DNA of 6,963 bases from QHWK01 sp035315685 (GTDB lineage: Bacteria; Acidobacteriota; Vicinamibacteria; Vicinamibacterales; CAVVIG01), in assembly GCA_035315685.1 (NCBI GenBank), contig DATFXR010000811.1:1-6963 (forward strand), in the 5' to 3' direction. Under the pieces are notes generated by a model, which worked only from the letters and a program-made list of their open reading frames with translations, did not search any database and had not been told where the DNA came from. The position numbers and the translations under genes were made by a program. How positions within the stretch are numbered: position 1 is the stretch's first letter; each line of letters begins with the position of its first letter. This document shows, one piece after another, positions 1 to 5,659 of the stretch.

Positions 1-243
1 GAGGTGAAGGCCGATTACACCGAAGAGGCGCGGCAACGCGGCCTCACCGGCGAGGTCCTGCTCGAGATCGTCGTGCGCCGCGACGGCTCGGTGGGCGACG
101 TGCGCCTGCTGCAGGGGCTCGGTGGAGGGCTGAACGATCGCGCCTCGCAGGCTGTGCGCCAGTGGCGCTTCGCGCCCGGGCGGCGTCAGGGTGCACCGAT
201 CGACGTGATCGTCGAAGTGGCGGTGGAGTTCCGCCTGCGATGA
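1..243 (+). CDS. TonB C-terminal domain protein (energy transducer TonB family), 3' part only
   Basis: The reading frame is open from the first base of the window to a TGA at 241-243, so only the last 80 residues of a longer protein are visible. They match a TonB C-terminal domain. A YTEEARQRGLTGEVLLEI stretch corresponds to the usual 'YPxxAxxxGxxGxVxLxxxVxxDG' pattern. It is followed by RRDGSVGDVRLL, a helix ending QAVRQWRFAPG, and a closing beta strand, VEVAVEFRLR. In the TonB family this domain sits in the periplasm and contacts the TonB box of outer-membrane transporters. The N-terminal anchor and any proline-rich spacer lie outside the window, so a TonB-like domain on some other receptor-type protein remains possible. 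The stop codon overlaps the next gene's start (ATGA, 240-243), which suggests translational coupling. The domain call is strong; the exact role is unknown. Confidence 0.85.
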   Translation, partial: EVKADYTEEARQRGLTGEVLLEIVVRRDGSVGDVRLLQGLGGGLNDRASQAVRQWRFAPGRRQGAPIDVIVEVAVEFRLR

Positions 244-1070
244 TGTTTCTGCTGATCGTCACGCTCTCGTCGATCCTGCTCGCGGCGATCATGAGCGTGA
301 TCGCGTGGCGCCTCGCCGCGCAGGAACGCCGGCGGTCGGAAGCGCGAATCGCCGCGCTCGCAGCTGAGATTCACGAGCCAGCGGCGCCGGCCCTCGCGGC
401 CTCTTCATCGCTCGCGGCGTCATCGTCGCGCGGTCCGACCCGTCGTGCAGACGTCGGCATCCGCGTTGAACCGCCGCGGCTCGCAGCCGTTTCCTCTTCG
501 CGTCCGGGACGCTGGGACGAGGACCTGCCGCTGCGTACTGCAGAGCCGATCGGTGGCGCTGCAGAGCTGTTTGCGGGCGCGCAGCGCTCCGTATCCGGGC
601 GCCGATTCGCGTTCATTGCGGTCGTCGTCGCCGCGGTCGCCGGCGTCCTGTTCGTGGCTGGGCTGCTGCGCGGCGGCGAATCGACATCGACGCCGGCCGG
701 CGCAGTTCGGCCCGTGGCGGGGGATAATCGGGCTGCGGCGGCGTCACAGCCGGGGCCGCTCGAGCTCGTCGCACTTGGACACGAACGTGAGGGTGCGCGG
801 CTGATCGTGCGCGGCGTGATCCGGACGGGAGCGGCCGCAGCCGCGTTCGATCAGCTCACTGCCGTGGTGTTCGCGTTCAACGCCGACGGCGGGTTCGTCA
901 CGAGCGCGCGAGCCGCGCTCGACGCTGGCGCATTGCGCTCTGCGGGGGAGGCGATATTCGTGGTCGCGGTCCCCGATGCGGCGTCAGCCAGCCGCTACCG
1001 GGTCAGCTTTCGATCCGGCGATCGGATCGTGCCGCACGTCGACCGGCGCGAGCCGATCAAACGACCATGA
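240..1070 (+). CDS. two-helix membrane protein with periplasmic C-terminal domain, function unknown
   Basis: This is a 276-residue protein that I do not recognise by name. The ATG at 240 was chosen because it overlaps the preceding stop as ATGA and places a hydrophobic helix at the N-terminus; the frame stays open further upstream, but that extension lies inside the TonB gene. Residues about 2-23 form a membrane helix followed by an arginine-rich stretch (QERRRSEAR). A low-complexity Ala/Ser/Arg/Pro linker runs to about residue 120, and a second membrane helix spans about 123-144 (FAFIAVVVAAVAGVLFVAGL). By the positive-inside rule the linker is cytoplasmic and the C-terminal part is periplasmic. 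Residues about 173-265 alternate like a small beta-sandwich: VRGVIRTG, then VVFAFNADG, then AIFVVAVPDA, then YRVSFRSG. That resembles the FxLYD layout, but this is a resemblance, not a firm assignment. A GGAG at 225-228 may serve as ribosome binding site. The stop overlaps the VWFA gene as ATGA at 1067-1070. Confidence 0.8.
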   Translation: MMFLLIVTLSSILLAAIMSVIAWRLAAQERRRSEARIAALAAEIHEPAAPALAASSSLAASSSRGPTRRADVGIRVEPPRLAAVSSSRPGRWDEDLPLRTAEPIGGAAELFAGAQRSVSGRRFAFIAVVVAAVAGVLFVAGLLRGGESTSTPAGAVRPVAGDNRAAAASQPGPLELVALGHEREGARLIVRGVIRTGAAAAAFDQLTAVVFAFNADGGFVTSARAALDAGALRSAGEAIFVVAVPDAASASRYRVSFRSGDRIVPHVDRREPIKRP

Positions 1071-2230
1071 TGAAGCCTGGTAACCGACATCGGGTGACCG
1101 CAATGGGTACGGCAGCGCGGCTTCGTTTCTCGACGTGCTGTGCGGCGCTCTGCGCGCTCGCGCTGCTCGCCTCGTTGCACGCGCAGCAGCAGTCACCGCC
1201 GCAGTCGCAACCACAGCAGACGCCGGCGCCCGCCAGGCCTGGCGCGGACGATCAGGGATTCCGGTTCAAGAGCGGCGTCGAGCTGATCAACGTGACGGCG
1301 ACGGTGTCCGACGGCAGCGGCCGATTCGTATCCGGGCTGCATCAGGACGACTTCATCGTCTACGAGGACGACAAGCCGGTCACGGTCACCCATTTCAACG
1401 CCGATCGCGTGCCGGTGAGCCTCGGCATCGCGCTCGACACGAGCGGCAGCATGGCCGGCTCGAAGATTCAGGCGGCGCAGGATGCGCTCGATCGCTTCCT
1501 CTACGATCTGCTGGACAAGGACGACGAGATTTTCCTGTACCGTTTCAGCAACGTGCCGATGCTCCTGCAGGGATGGACGCGCGATCGTCAGCTGGTGTCG
1601 CGTGCGCTCGGGCGCATCACGCCGAACGGCGGCACCGCGATGTACGACGCGGTGGCCGACGCCCTCCCGCTCGCCCAACAGGGACAACATCGGAAGAAGG
1701 CGCTGCTGGTGATCTCGGACGGCAACGACACGGCGAGCGCAACCAACATTCGCGACGTGAAGGCGCGGATTCGCGAGAGCGAGGTGCTCGTCTACGCGAT
1801 TGGCATCGACGGCGAGGGCGAATCTGCCGGACGGCCGCCGACCACGCCGCCGCGGCAACCGTTCCCGACGCCGTTTCCCTTCCCGGGCGGCCGCGGCGGA
1901 CGCAGACCCGGCACCTTCCCGCCGATCGGCGGCAGCGGCGGCGGCAGCGGCGGCGGCGGATGGGGCGGACGGCGCAGCAACCCTGACGATCGCGTCAATG
2001 TGTCGGCGCTTCGTGACATGACCGACGACAGCGGCGGCCGCACGGAGATCATCCGCGACACGCGCGATCTCGATCCGTCGACGGCGAACATCGCCGACGA
2101 GCTGAGCAAGCAGTACTACCTTGGCTATCAGGCGAGCGGCGCGAAGGATGGACGCTGGCACTCGATCCGCGTCGAGGTGAAGAACCACAACTATCGCGTC
2201 CGCGCGCGCCGCGGATACGTCGCTAGCTGA
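1067..2230 (+). CDS. secreted VWFA-related protein (acidobacterial von Willebrand A family)
   Basis: The product is 387 residues with a signal peptide: a basic start, then a hydrophobic core at about 24-38 ending SLHA, with likely cleavage before QQQ at residue 40. A Gln/Pro-rich linker follows, then a short beta region (VELINVTATVSDGSGRFV, DDFIVYEDDKPV) typical of this family. The von Willebrand A domain carries the MIDAS metal site: D124-x-S126-x-S128 (DTSGS), T190 in NGGTAMYD, and D218 in VISDGND. Residues about 253-308 are a Pro/Gly-rich insertion inside the domain. The C-terminus (YYLGYQASG, WHSIRVEVK, RVRARRGYV) is the hallmark of the acidobacterial VWFA-related family. MIDAS domains usually bind protein ligands through a divalent cation; the partner here is unknown. 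The ATG at 1067 overlaps the upstream stop (ATGA). An in-frame ATG at 1103 would give a shorter, more standard signal peptide and is a real alternative. Confidence 0.92.
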   Translation: MMKPGNRHRVTAMGTAARLRFSTCCAALCALALLASLHAQQQSPPQSQPQQTPAPARPGADDQGFRFKSGVELINVTATVSDGSGRFVSGLHQDDFIVYEDDKPVTVTHFNADRVPVSLGIALDTSGSMAGSKIQAAQDALDRFLYDLLDKDDEIFLYRFSNVPMLLQGWTRDRQLVSRALGRITPNGGTAMYDAVADALPLAQQGQHRKKALLVISDGNDTASATNIRDVKARIRESEVLVYAIGIDGEGESAGRPPTTPPRQPFPTPFPFPGGRGGRRPGTFPPIGGSGGGSGGGGWGGRRSNPDDRVNVSALRDMTDDSGGRTEIIRDTRDLDPSTANIADELSKQYYLGYQASGAKDGRWHSIRVEVKNHNYRVRARRGYVAS

Positions 2231-2235
2231 CGCAC

Positions 2236-2340
2236 GGGTGTGTAGGACCGATGAGCCCATAGGCTGGGTGGGGAAGGACCGATCGGCGCAACGTGCCGCC
2301 CTCCCCACCCGCCCCATGGGCCGATCGGTCCCACACACCC
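2236..2340. repeat. 105-bp imperfect inverted repeat (42-bp arms) filling the intergenic gap
   Basis: The arms 2236-2277 and 2299-2340 are reverse complements at 35 of 42 positions by direct base-by-base comparison. Pairing stops abruptly at both outer ends. The 21-bp centre (2278-2298) contains a smaller hairpin, CGGC at 2284-2287 with GCCG at 2295-2298. The motif GGACCGAT occurs at 2245-2252 and 2276-2283, and its inverse lies within 2324-2331. The 12-mer at 2276-2287 is the exact reverse complement of 2320-2331, so an alternative fold exists. There is no T-tract after either arm, which argues against a classic Rho-independent terminator. It may be a palindromic intergenic element of the REP or miniature-element type, or a structured terminator or leader between the VWFA and ZIP genes. 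No target-site duplication was evident. Confidence 0.85.
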
Positions 2341-2342
2341 AG

Positions 2343-2348
2343 TAGAAT
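2343..2348 (+). promoter_or_regulatory. possible -10 box (TAGAAT) for the ZIP gene, start codon 5 bases downstream
   Basis: TAGAAT matches the sigma-70 -10 consensus TATAAT at five of six positions. It sits between the inverted repeat and the GTG at 2354. A transcript starting the usual 6-7 bases after the box would begin at or within the start codon, giving a leaderless mRNA. This agrees with the lack of any Shine-Dalgarno sequence before 2354. No convincing -35 hexamer is visible, because that position falls inside the right arm of the repeat. This is a pattern match only. Confidence 0.35.
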
Positions 2349-2353
2349 GGCGC

Positions 2354-3100
2354 GTGCGTTTGCTCGCGACCGCGCTCGGTCTGAGCCTTCTCGGTAGCTG
2401 CGGCGGCCTCTTCGTCGCGTCCTCGCTCGTCTTTTTTCCGGCCCATCTGCGCACGCGACTCGTGCCGTGGCTCGTGAGCTACGCGGTCGGCGCCCTGCTC
2501 GGCGTGGCGCTGCTGGCGCTGCTCCCCGAAGCGCTGGCCGTGCTCCCTGCGCGATCGGTGTTCGCGACACTGCTCGTCGGCATTCTGTTGTTCTTCGTGC
2601 TCGAGAAGCTGGTGCTGCTGCGTCACTGCCATACCGACGATTGCCACGTGCACGCGGCCACCGCGCCGCTGGTATTCGTCGGCGACGCGTTTCACAACTT
2701 TCTGGATGGCGCGATCATCTGCACGGCGGTGCTCACCTCGCTGCCGCTCGGCATCAACACGGCGATCGCCGTGGCGGCGCACGAAATTCCGCAGGAAGTC
2801 GGCGACGTGGCGGTGCTGCTCGCCGCCGGTTACAGCCGCGCCCGCGCGCTGCTGCTGAACGTCGTCACCGGCGCGGCCGGGATCGGTGGCGCGCTCGTCG
2901 CGTTCGCAGCCGTCGAAGTCGTGCCCGGCATCCGCCCGTACGTGCTCGCGATCTCGTCGGCGAGCCTGCTCTACATCGCGATGTCCGATTTGATTCCCGA
3001 CCTGCACCGGGGCGGAATCGACGCCAGCGGGCTGCGGCAGGTCGTGCTGATCGCGGCGGGCATCGTCACCGTGGTCATCTTCGAGCGGATGGCTGGCTGA
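2354..3100 (+). CDS. ZIP-family divalent metal transporter
   Basis: This is a 248-residue, highly hydrophobic protein with about eight predicted membrane helices. The helix-4 motif HNFLDG (residues 114-119) and the helix-5 motif HEIPQEVGD (residues 143-151) are the paired metal-binding signatures of ZIP transporters, which form the binuclear transport site. A short His/Cys/Asp-rich loop between helices 3 and 4 (RHCHTDDCHVH, 90-100) matches the variable metal-binding loop of this family. Characterised members move Zn, Fe, Mn or other divalent metals into the cytoplasm; the substrate here cannot be read from sequence. The GTG at 2354 was chosen because it begins just before helix 1 and no in-frame ATG lies upstream after the TGA at 2252; the nearby ATG at 2347 is out of frame. 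The stop (3098-3100) overlaps the iron-transporter gene's start by one base (TGATG), suggesting a coupled metal-homeostasis pair. Confidence 0.9.
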   Translation: MRLLATALGLSLLGSCGGLFVASSLVFFPAHLRTRLVPWLVSYAVGALLGVALLALLPEALAVLPARSVFATLLVGILLFFVLEKLVLLRHCHTDDCHVHAATAPLVFVGDAFHNFLDGAIICTAVLTSLPLGINTAIAVAAHEIPQEVGDVAVLLAAGYSRARALLLNVVTGAAGIGGALVAFAAVEVVPGIRPYVLAISSASLLYIAMSDLIPDLHRGGIDASGLRQVVLIAAGIVTVVIFERMAG

Positions 3101-4242
3101 TGGCGATCGACAAGGTCAACCTGGCAACCGTCGAAAAAATGTGGCGCCGCGAGGTCGAGGCGTCCGCGACCTACAAGCATCTGGCGCAGCGCGAGCGCGA
3201 TCCGAAGCGGCGCGACATCCTCATGCGCCTGGCGGAGCAGGAAGACAACCATGCGGCGCGCTGGTCGGCGCGGATCCTCGACGCCACCGGCCGGGCGCCG
3301 GATCCGGAGGAGGTCAAACGAGGCCTCTCCTGGTTTCAGCGAATCTCGGATCCGAGCGTCGTGCTGCATCGACTCGAGCAGGAGGAGAACAAGGCAGAAG
3401 CGGAATACGACCAGCTGATGGCACGCCTCAGCGATCCCACCGATCGCCTGATTGCGCAAGAGGCGATGCTCGAAGAGCGCGATCACGCCGTCGTGCTCCG
3501 GACGCTGGCCGGCGGCAAGATCCCGACACCGCGATCGACGCTCGATACCATCCTCGGCCGCGAGCGCTGGCACGTCCGCGGCACCGGCTGGATCGGCGAC
3601 GCGATCTACGGCGTCAACGACGGGCTCGGCGCCGTGTTCGGCATCGTGTCGGGCATGGCAGGCTACACCGGTGGCAGCGAAGTCGTCCTTGCCGCCGGCC
3701 TGGCCGGGACGCTGGCCAGCGCGCTGTCGATGGGCGCGGGCGCCTATCTCTCGTCGAAGTCCCAGCGCGAAGTCTACGAATCCGAGGTCGCCCGCGAGAA
3801 GGCGGAGATCGACGAAGACCCGCACGAGGAGATGCTCGAGCTCGAGCTGTTCTACCAGCTGAAAGGCTTCTCGGCCGAAGAATCGCGGACCATGGCCGAG
3901 CGGCTGCAGAGAGAACCGAAACAGTTCCTGCGAACGCTGGTGCATGAGGAGCTCGGGCTCAACGAGGAGACGTTCCCGAACCCGTGGCGGTCGACGTTTT
4001 CCGCAAGCGTGTCGACAGCGGTCGGCGGATTCATTCCGATCATCCCGTTCTTCTTCACCGTCGGCATGCCCGCCGTGATCGCGTCGTTCATCATCAGCAC
4101 GGTGGCGCACTTCGTCGTCGGCGCCTCGAAGGCGCTCGTCACCACGCGGCCATGGTGGGCCACAGGCCTCGAGATGACGGCGGTCGGCATCCTCGAGGCA
4201 GCGGTCACATACGGCCTGGGGCTCGCGTTCGCCGGCCACTGA
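3100..4242 (+). CDS. mbfA: MbfA-type membrane-bound ferritin: ferritin-like domain fused to VIT1/CCC1 iron transporter
   Basis: The product is 380 residues in two parts. Residues 1 to about 135 form a rubrerythrin/ferritin-like four-helix domain with plausible di-iron ligands: E18/E20, the ExxH pair E48-H51, the glutamates at 93-102, and a second ExxH pair E126-H129. Residues about 160-380 form a VIT1/CCC1 transporter. It has helices around DAIYGVNDGLGAVFGIVSG (167-185) and ALSMGAGAYLSSKSQ (208-222). A Glu-rich cytoplasmic segment follows (about 224-250; EKAEIDEDPHEEMLELE) that matches the metal-binding helices of VIT proteins, and three more hydrophobic segments run to the C-terminus. Characterised rhizobial MbfA proteins export iron and protect against iron and peroxide stress, with the ferritin-like domain needed for function. 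The ATG at 3100 overlaps the ZIP stop; the frame stays open upstream only as a shadow inside that gene. Export direction and iron specificity are inferred from homologues. Confidence 0.9.
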   Translation: MAIDKVNLATVEKMWRREVEASATYKHLAQRERDPKRRDILMRLAEQEDNHAARWSARILDATGRAPDPEEVKRGLSWFQRISDPSVVLHRLEQEENKAEAEYDQLMARLSDPTDRLIAQEAMLEERDHAVVLRTLAGGKIPTPRSTLDTILGRERWHVRGTGWIGDAIYGVNDGLGAVFGIVSGMAGYTGGSEVVLAAGLAGTLASALSMGAGAYLSSKSQREVYESEVAREKAEIDEDPHEEMLELELFYQLKGFSAEESRTMAERLQREPKQFLRTLVHEELGLNEETFPNPWRSTFSASVSTAVGGFIPIIPFFFTVGMPAVIASFIISTVAHFVVGASKALVTTRPWWATGLEMTAVGILEAAVTYGLGLAFAGH

Positions 4243-4312
4243 TGAGGTGTTGCCGCTGGAGTACAGCCTCTGCGAGCCACGCTGAAATCCTCAACAAATT
4301 CGACAGGCATGC

Positions 4313-4328
4313 TGGCATCTGCTTTGCC
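4313..4328 (+). promoter_or_regulatory. probable sigma-54 (RpoN) -24/-12 promoter upstream of the BON gene
   Basis: The segment reads TGGCATC, four bases, then TTGCC, against the consensus TGGCACG-N4-TTGCW. The invariant GG (4314-4315) and GC (4326-4327) are both present with the required 10-base gap, and the preceding base is C, as preferred. Differences are C6 to T, G7 to C and the final W to C. A transcript would start about 12 bases after the GC, near 4339, giving a leader of about 80 nt before the ATG at 4420. Sigma-54 promoters need an AAA+ enhancer-binding protein, whose site would normally lie 80-150 bp upstream, here inside the end of mbfA. I could not identify such a site. Confidence 0.55.
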
Positions 4329-4406
4329 CCTGCAGTATCCGACGGCTCGTCCGGAAGCCCAGCCTCCAACGGAAGGCGTCGGAGCGCGAGGCTCGCAGCC
4401 GAGTGC

Positions 4407-4412
4407 AAGGAG
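4407..4412 (+). promoter_or_regulatory. Shine-Dalgarno site AAGGAG fixing the BON gene start
   Basis: AAGGAG ends seven bases before the ATG at 4420, an ideal spacing. It is the clearest ribosome binding site in the window. It decides the start over an in-frame ATG at 4309, which would add 37 residues in front of a good signal peptide and lies upstream of the probable sigma-54 transcription start. Confidence 0.85.
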
Positions 4413-4419
4413 ATGCAAG

Positions 4420-4980
4420 ATGACCACGAAAATCCTGGCGTGCGCCGGAGGTCTGCTGCTGACCGCGCAGATCGCGCTCGCCGGCGCGGTGAACCAGACC
4501 GATCGAAAAGATTTCCAGGTGTTGAAGGACGTCGCGACCAGCGTTGATCGTTATACGCAGTTCACGATCTTCGACACCGTGAACGCGGGAGTGAAAGACG
4601 GCGTCGTGACGCTGACCGGCAAGGTGACCATGCCGTACAAGCGCGACGACATCGCCAGGCGCGTGGCGAAGATCGACGGCGTCCGCGAAGTGAACAACCG
4701 GATCGACGTGCTGCCGGTCTCGCAGTTCGACGACGAACTGCGGGTTCGCATCGCGCGATCGATCTACAACAACGCGAATTTCTGGAATTACGGCATCATG
4801 CCGAACCCACCGATCCACATCGTCGTCGAGCACGGCCGGGTGACGCTCACCGGGGTCGTCCAGAACGAGGTCGATCGGATGCTCGCCCGATCGCTGGCGA
4901 CGCAGTTCGGCGCGCTGTCAGTGACCAACGAGCTCAAGACGGACGCCGAAGTGCGCGAGACCCTTGAAAAGTCAGAGTGA
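4420..4980 (+). CDS. exported protein with two BON domains (OsmY-like)
   Basis: The product is 186 residues. It opens with a signal peptide: Lys4, a hydrophobic core to about residue 20, and ALA ending at 21 as the likely cleavage site. Two BON domains follow. The first spans about 43-99, with VNAGVKDGVVTLTGKV and then a helix ending IDGVREVNNRIDVLP. The second spans about 104-175, with IHIVVEHGRVTLTGVV and then SLATQFGALSVTNELKT. The GVVTLTG / RVTLTG turn is the most conserved BON feature. BON domains occur in periplasmic proteins such as OsmY and are thought to bind phospholipid or stabilise the envelope under osmotic or other stress. The second domain has a loop rich in Asn and aromatic residues (about 117-130). 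A strong Shine-Dalgarno site and a likely sigma-54 promoter precede the gene, so it probably starts its own transcription unit. Its end overlaps the next gene by 17 bases. Confidence 0.9.
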   Translation: MTTKILACAGGLLLTAQIALAGAVNQTDRKDFQVLKDVATSVDRYTQFTIFDTVNAGVKDGVVTLTGKVTMPYKRDDIARRVAKIDGVREVNNRIDVLPVSQFDDELRVRIARSIYNNANFWNYGIMPNPPIHIVVEHGRVTLTGVVQNEVDRMLARSLATQFGALSVTNELKTDAEVRETLEKSE

Positions 4981-5659
4981 GCTGACAATCCCGCTGGGGA
5001 CGGGCGCCGCGACCACGGCGCTCGTCTACCGCTGCACGGCCGACCAGCGCCGCGCGCATGCGACGCTGATCCTCGCGCACGGCGCCGGGGCCGGACAACG
5101 CAGCGCCTTCATGGTCGACTTCGCGACGGCCCTCTCGGACATGGGCGTCGATGTCGTCACCTTCAATTTTCCATACACCGAGCAGCGGCGGAAGATTCCG
5201 GATCGCGCGCCGGTGCTCGAGTCCTGCTATCGCGATGTGATCGCGGCCACGCGCGAGCAGATCGACAGCGCGAGGCGCGCGCTGTTCGCCGGCGGAAAGT
5301 CGATGGGTGGTCGAATCGCGACGCAGGTCGCCGCCGCCGACGCTACGCTTCCGATCGCAGGGCTGGTGTTGCTGGGCTACCCGCTCCATCCGCCCGGAAA
5401 GACGGCGGATCGTCGCGACAGGCACTTGCCGTCGGTGCGCAGGCCGATGCTCTTCGTGCAGGGTACGCGCGATGCGTTCGGCACGCCTGAGGAGCTGTCG
5501 CCGATCCTGCCGGCGCTGCAGCCGCCGGCGACGCTGCACGCGGTGCCGCAGGGTGATCACTCGTTCAAGCTTTCGCGGCGAGATCCGGCGGCGCAGGCGG
5601 CGATCTATCTGGCGATTCAGCGGACGATCGTCGCCTGGGTCCGAGCGCAAGCTCCATGA
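4964..5659 (+). CDS. alpha/beta hydrolase of the KANL3/TEX30 (dienelactone-hydrolase-like) type
   Basis: This is a 231-residue cytoplasmic protein with no signal peptide. The oxyanion-loop motif HGAGAG (39-44), the nucleophile elbow GGKSMGG with Ser113, an acid in QGTRDAFG (Asp170) and a histidine in QGDHSF (His199) give a complete Ser-Asp-His triad. The HGAGAG plus GKSMGGR combination is typical of the KANL3/TEX30 branch of alpha/beta hydrolases; bacterial members have no settled substrate. The TTG at 4964 is the only sensible start: no ATG or GTG in this frame precedes the conserved beta strands. It overlaps the BON gene's end by 17 bases, which suggests coupled translation. No clear Shine-Dalgarno site is visible; GCGAGA at 4955-4960 is a weak candidate. 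The last 95 bases overlap a gene on the opposite strand. The fold call is firm; the substrate is unknown. Confidence 0.85.
   Translation: MKSQSELTIPLGTGAATTALVYRCTADQRRAHATLILAHGAGAGQRSAFMVDFATALSDMGVDVVTFNFPYTEQRRKIPDRAPVLESCYRDVIAATREQIDSARRALFAGGKSMGGRIATQVAAADATLPIAGLVLLGYPLHPPGKTADRRDRHLPSVRRPMLFVQGTRDAFGTPEELSPILPALQPPATLHAVPQGDHSFKLSRRDPAAQAAIYLAIQRTIVAWVRAQAP

Noticed and set aside
2276..2340. A Rho-independent terminator for the VWFA operon
   Set aside because: The stems are strong but no run of T follows either arm, so the classic form is not supported; it is kept as a repeat of unknown function.
1193..3007. A 604-codon open frame on the minus strand across the VWFA and ZIP genes
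   Set aside because: Its translation is Arg/Ala/His/Gln-rich with no domain motif, and it spans two genes with clear plus-strand signatures and an intergenic palindrome. It is a GC-rich antisense shadow.
2467..3099. In-frame upstream extension of mbfA across the ZIP gene
   Set aside because: The extension is an Arg-rich shadow of the ZIP frame; the ferritin-like domain begins properly at the ATG at 3100.
2971..4239. A 422-codon minus-strand frame antisense to mbfA
   Set aside because: The composition is Arg/Asp/His-rich with no recognisable fold, and the plus strand encodes a complete ferritin-VIT1 fusion over the same bases.
4309..4419. N-terminal extension of the BON protein from the ATG at 4309
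   Set aside because: It would bury the signal peptide, it has no ribosome binding site, and it overlaps the probable sigma-54 promoter. The ATG at 4420 has an ideal AAGGAG.
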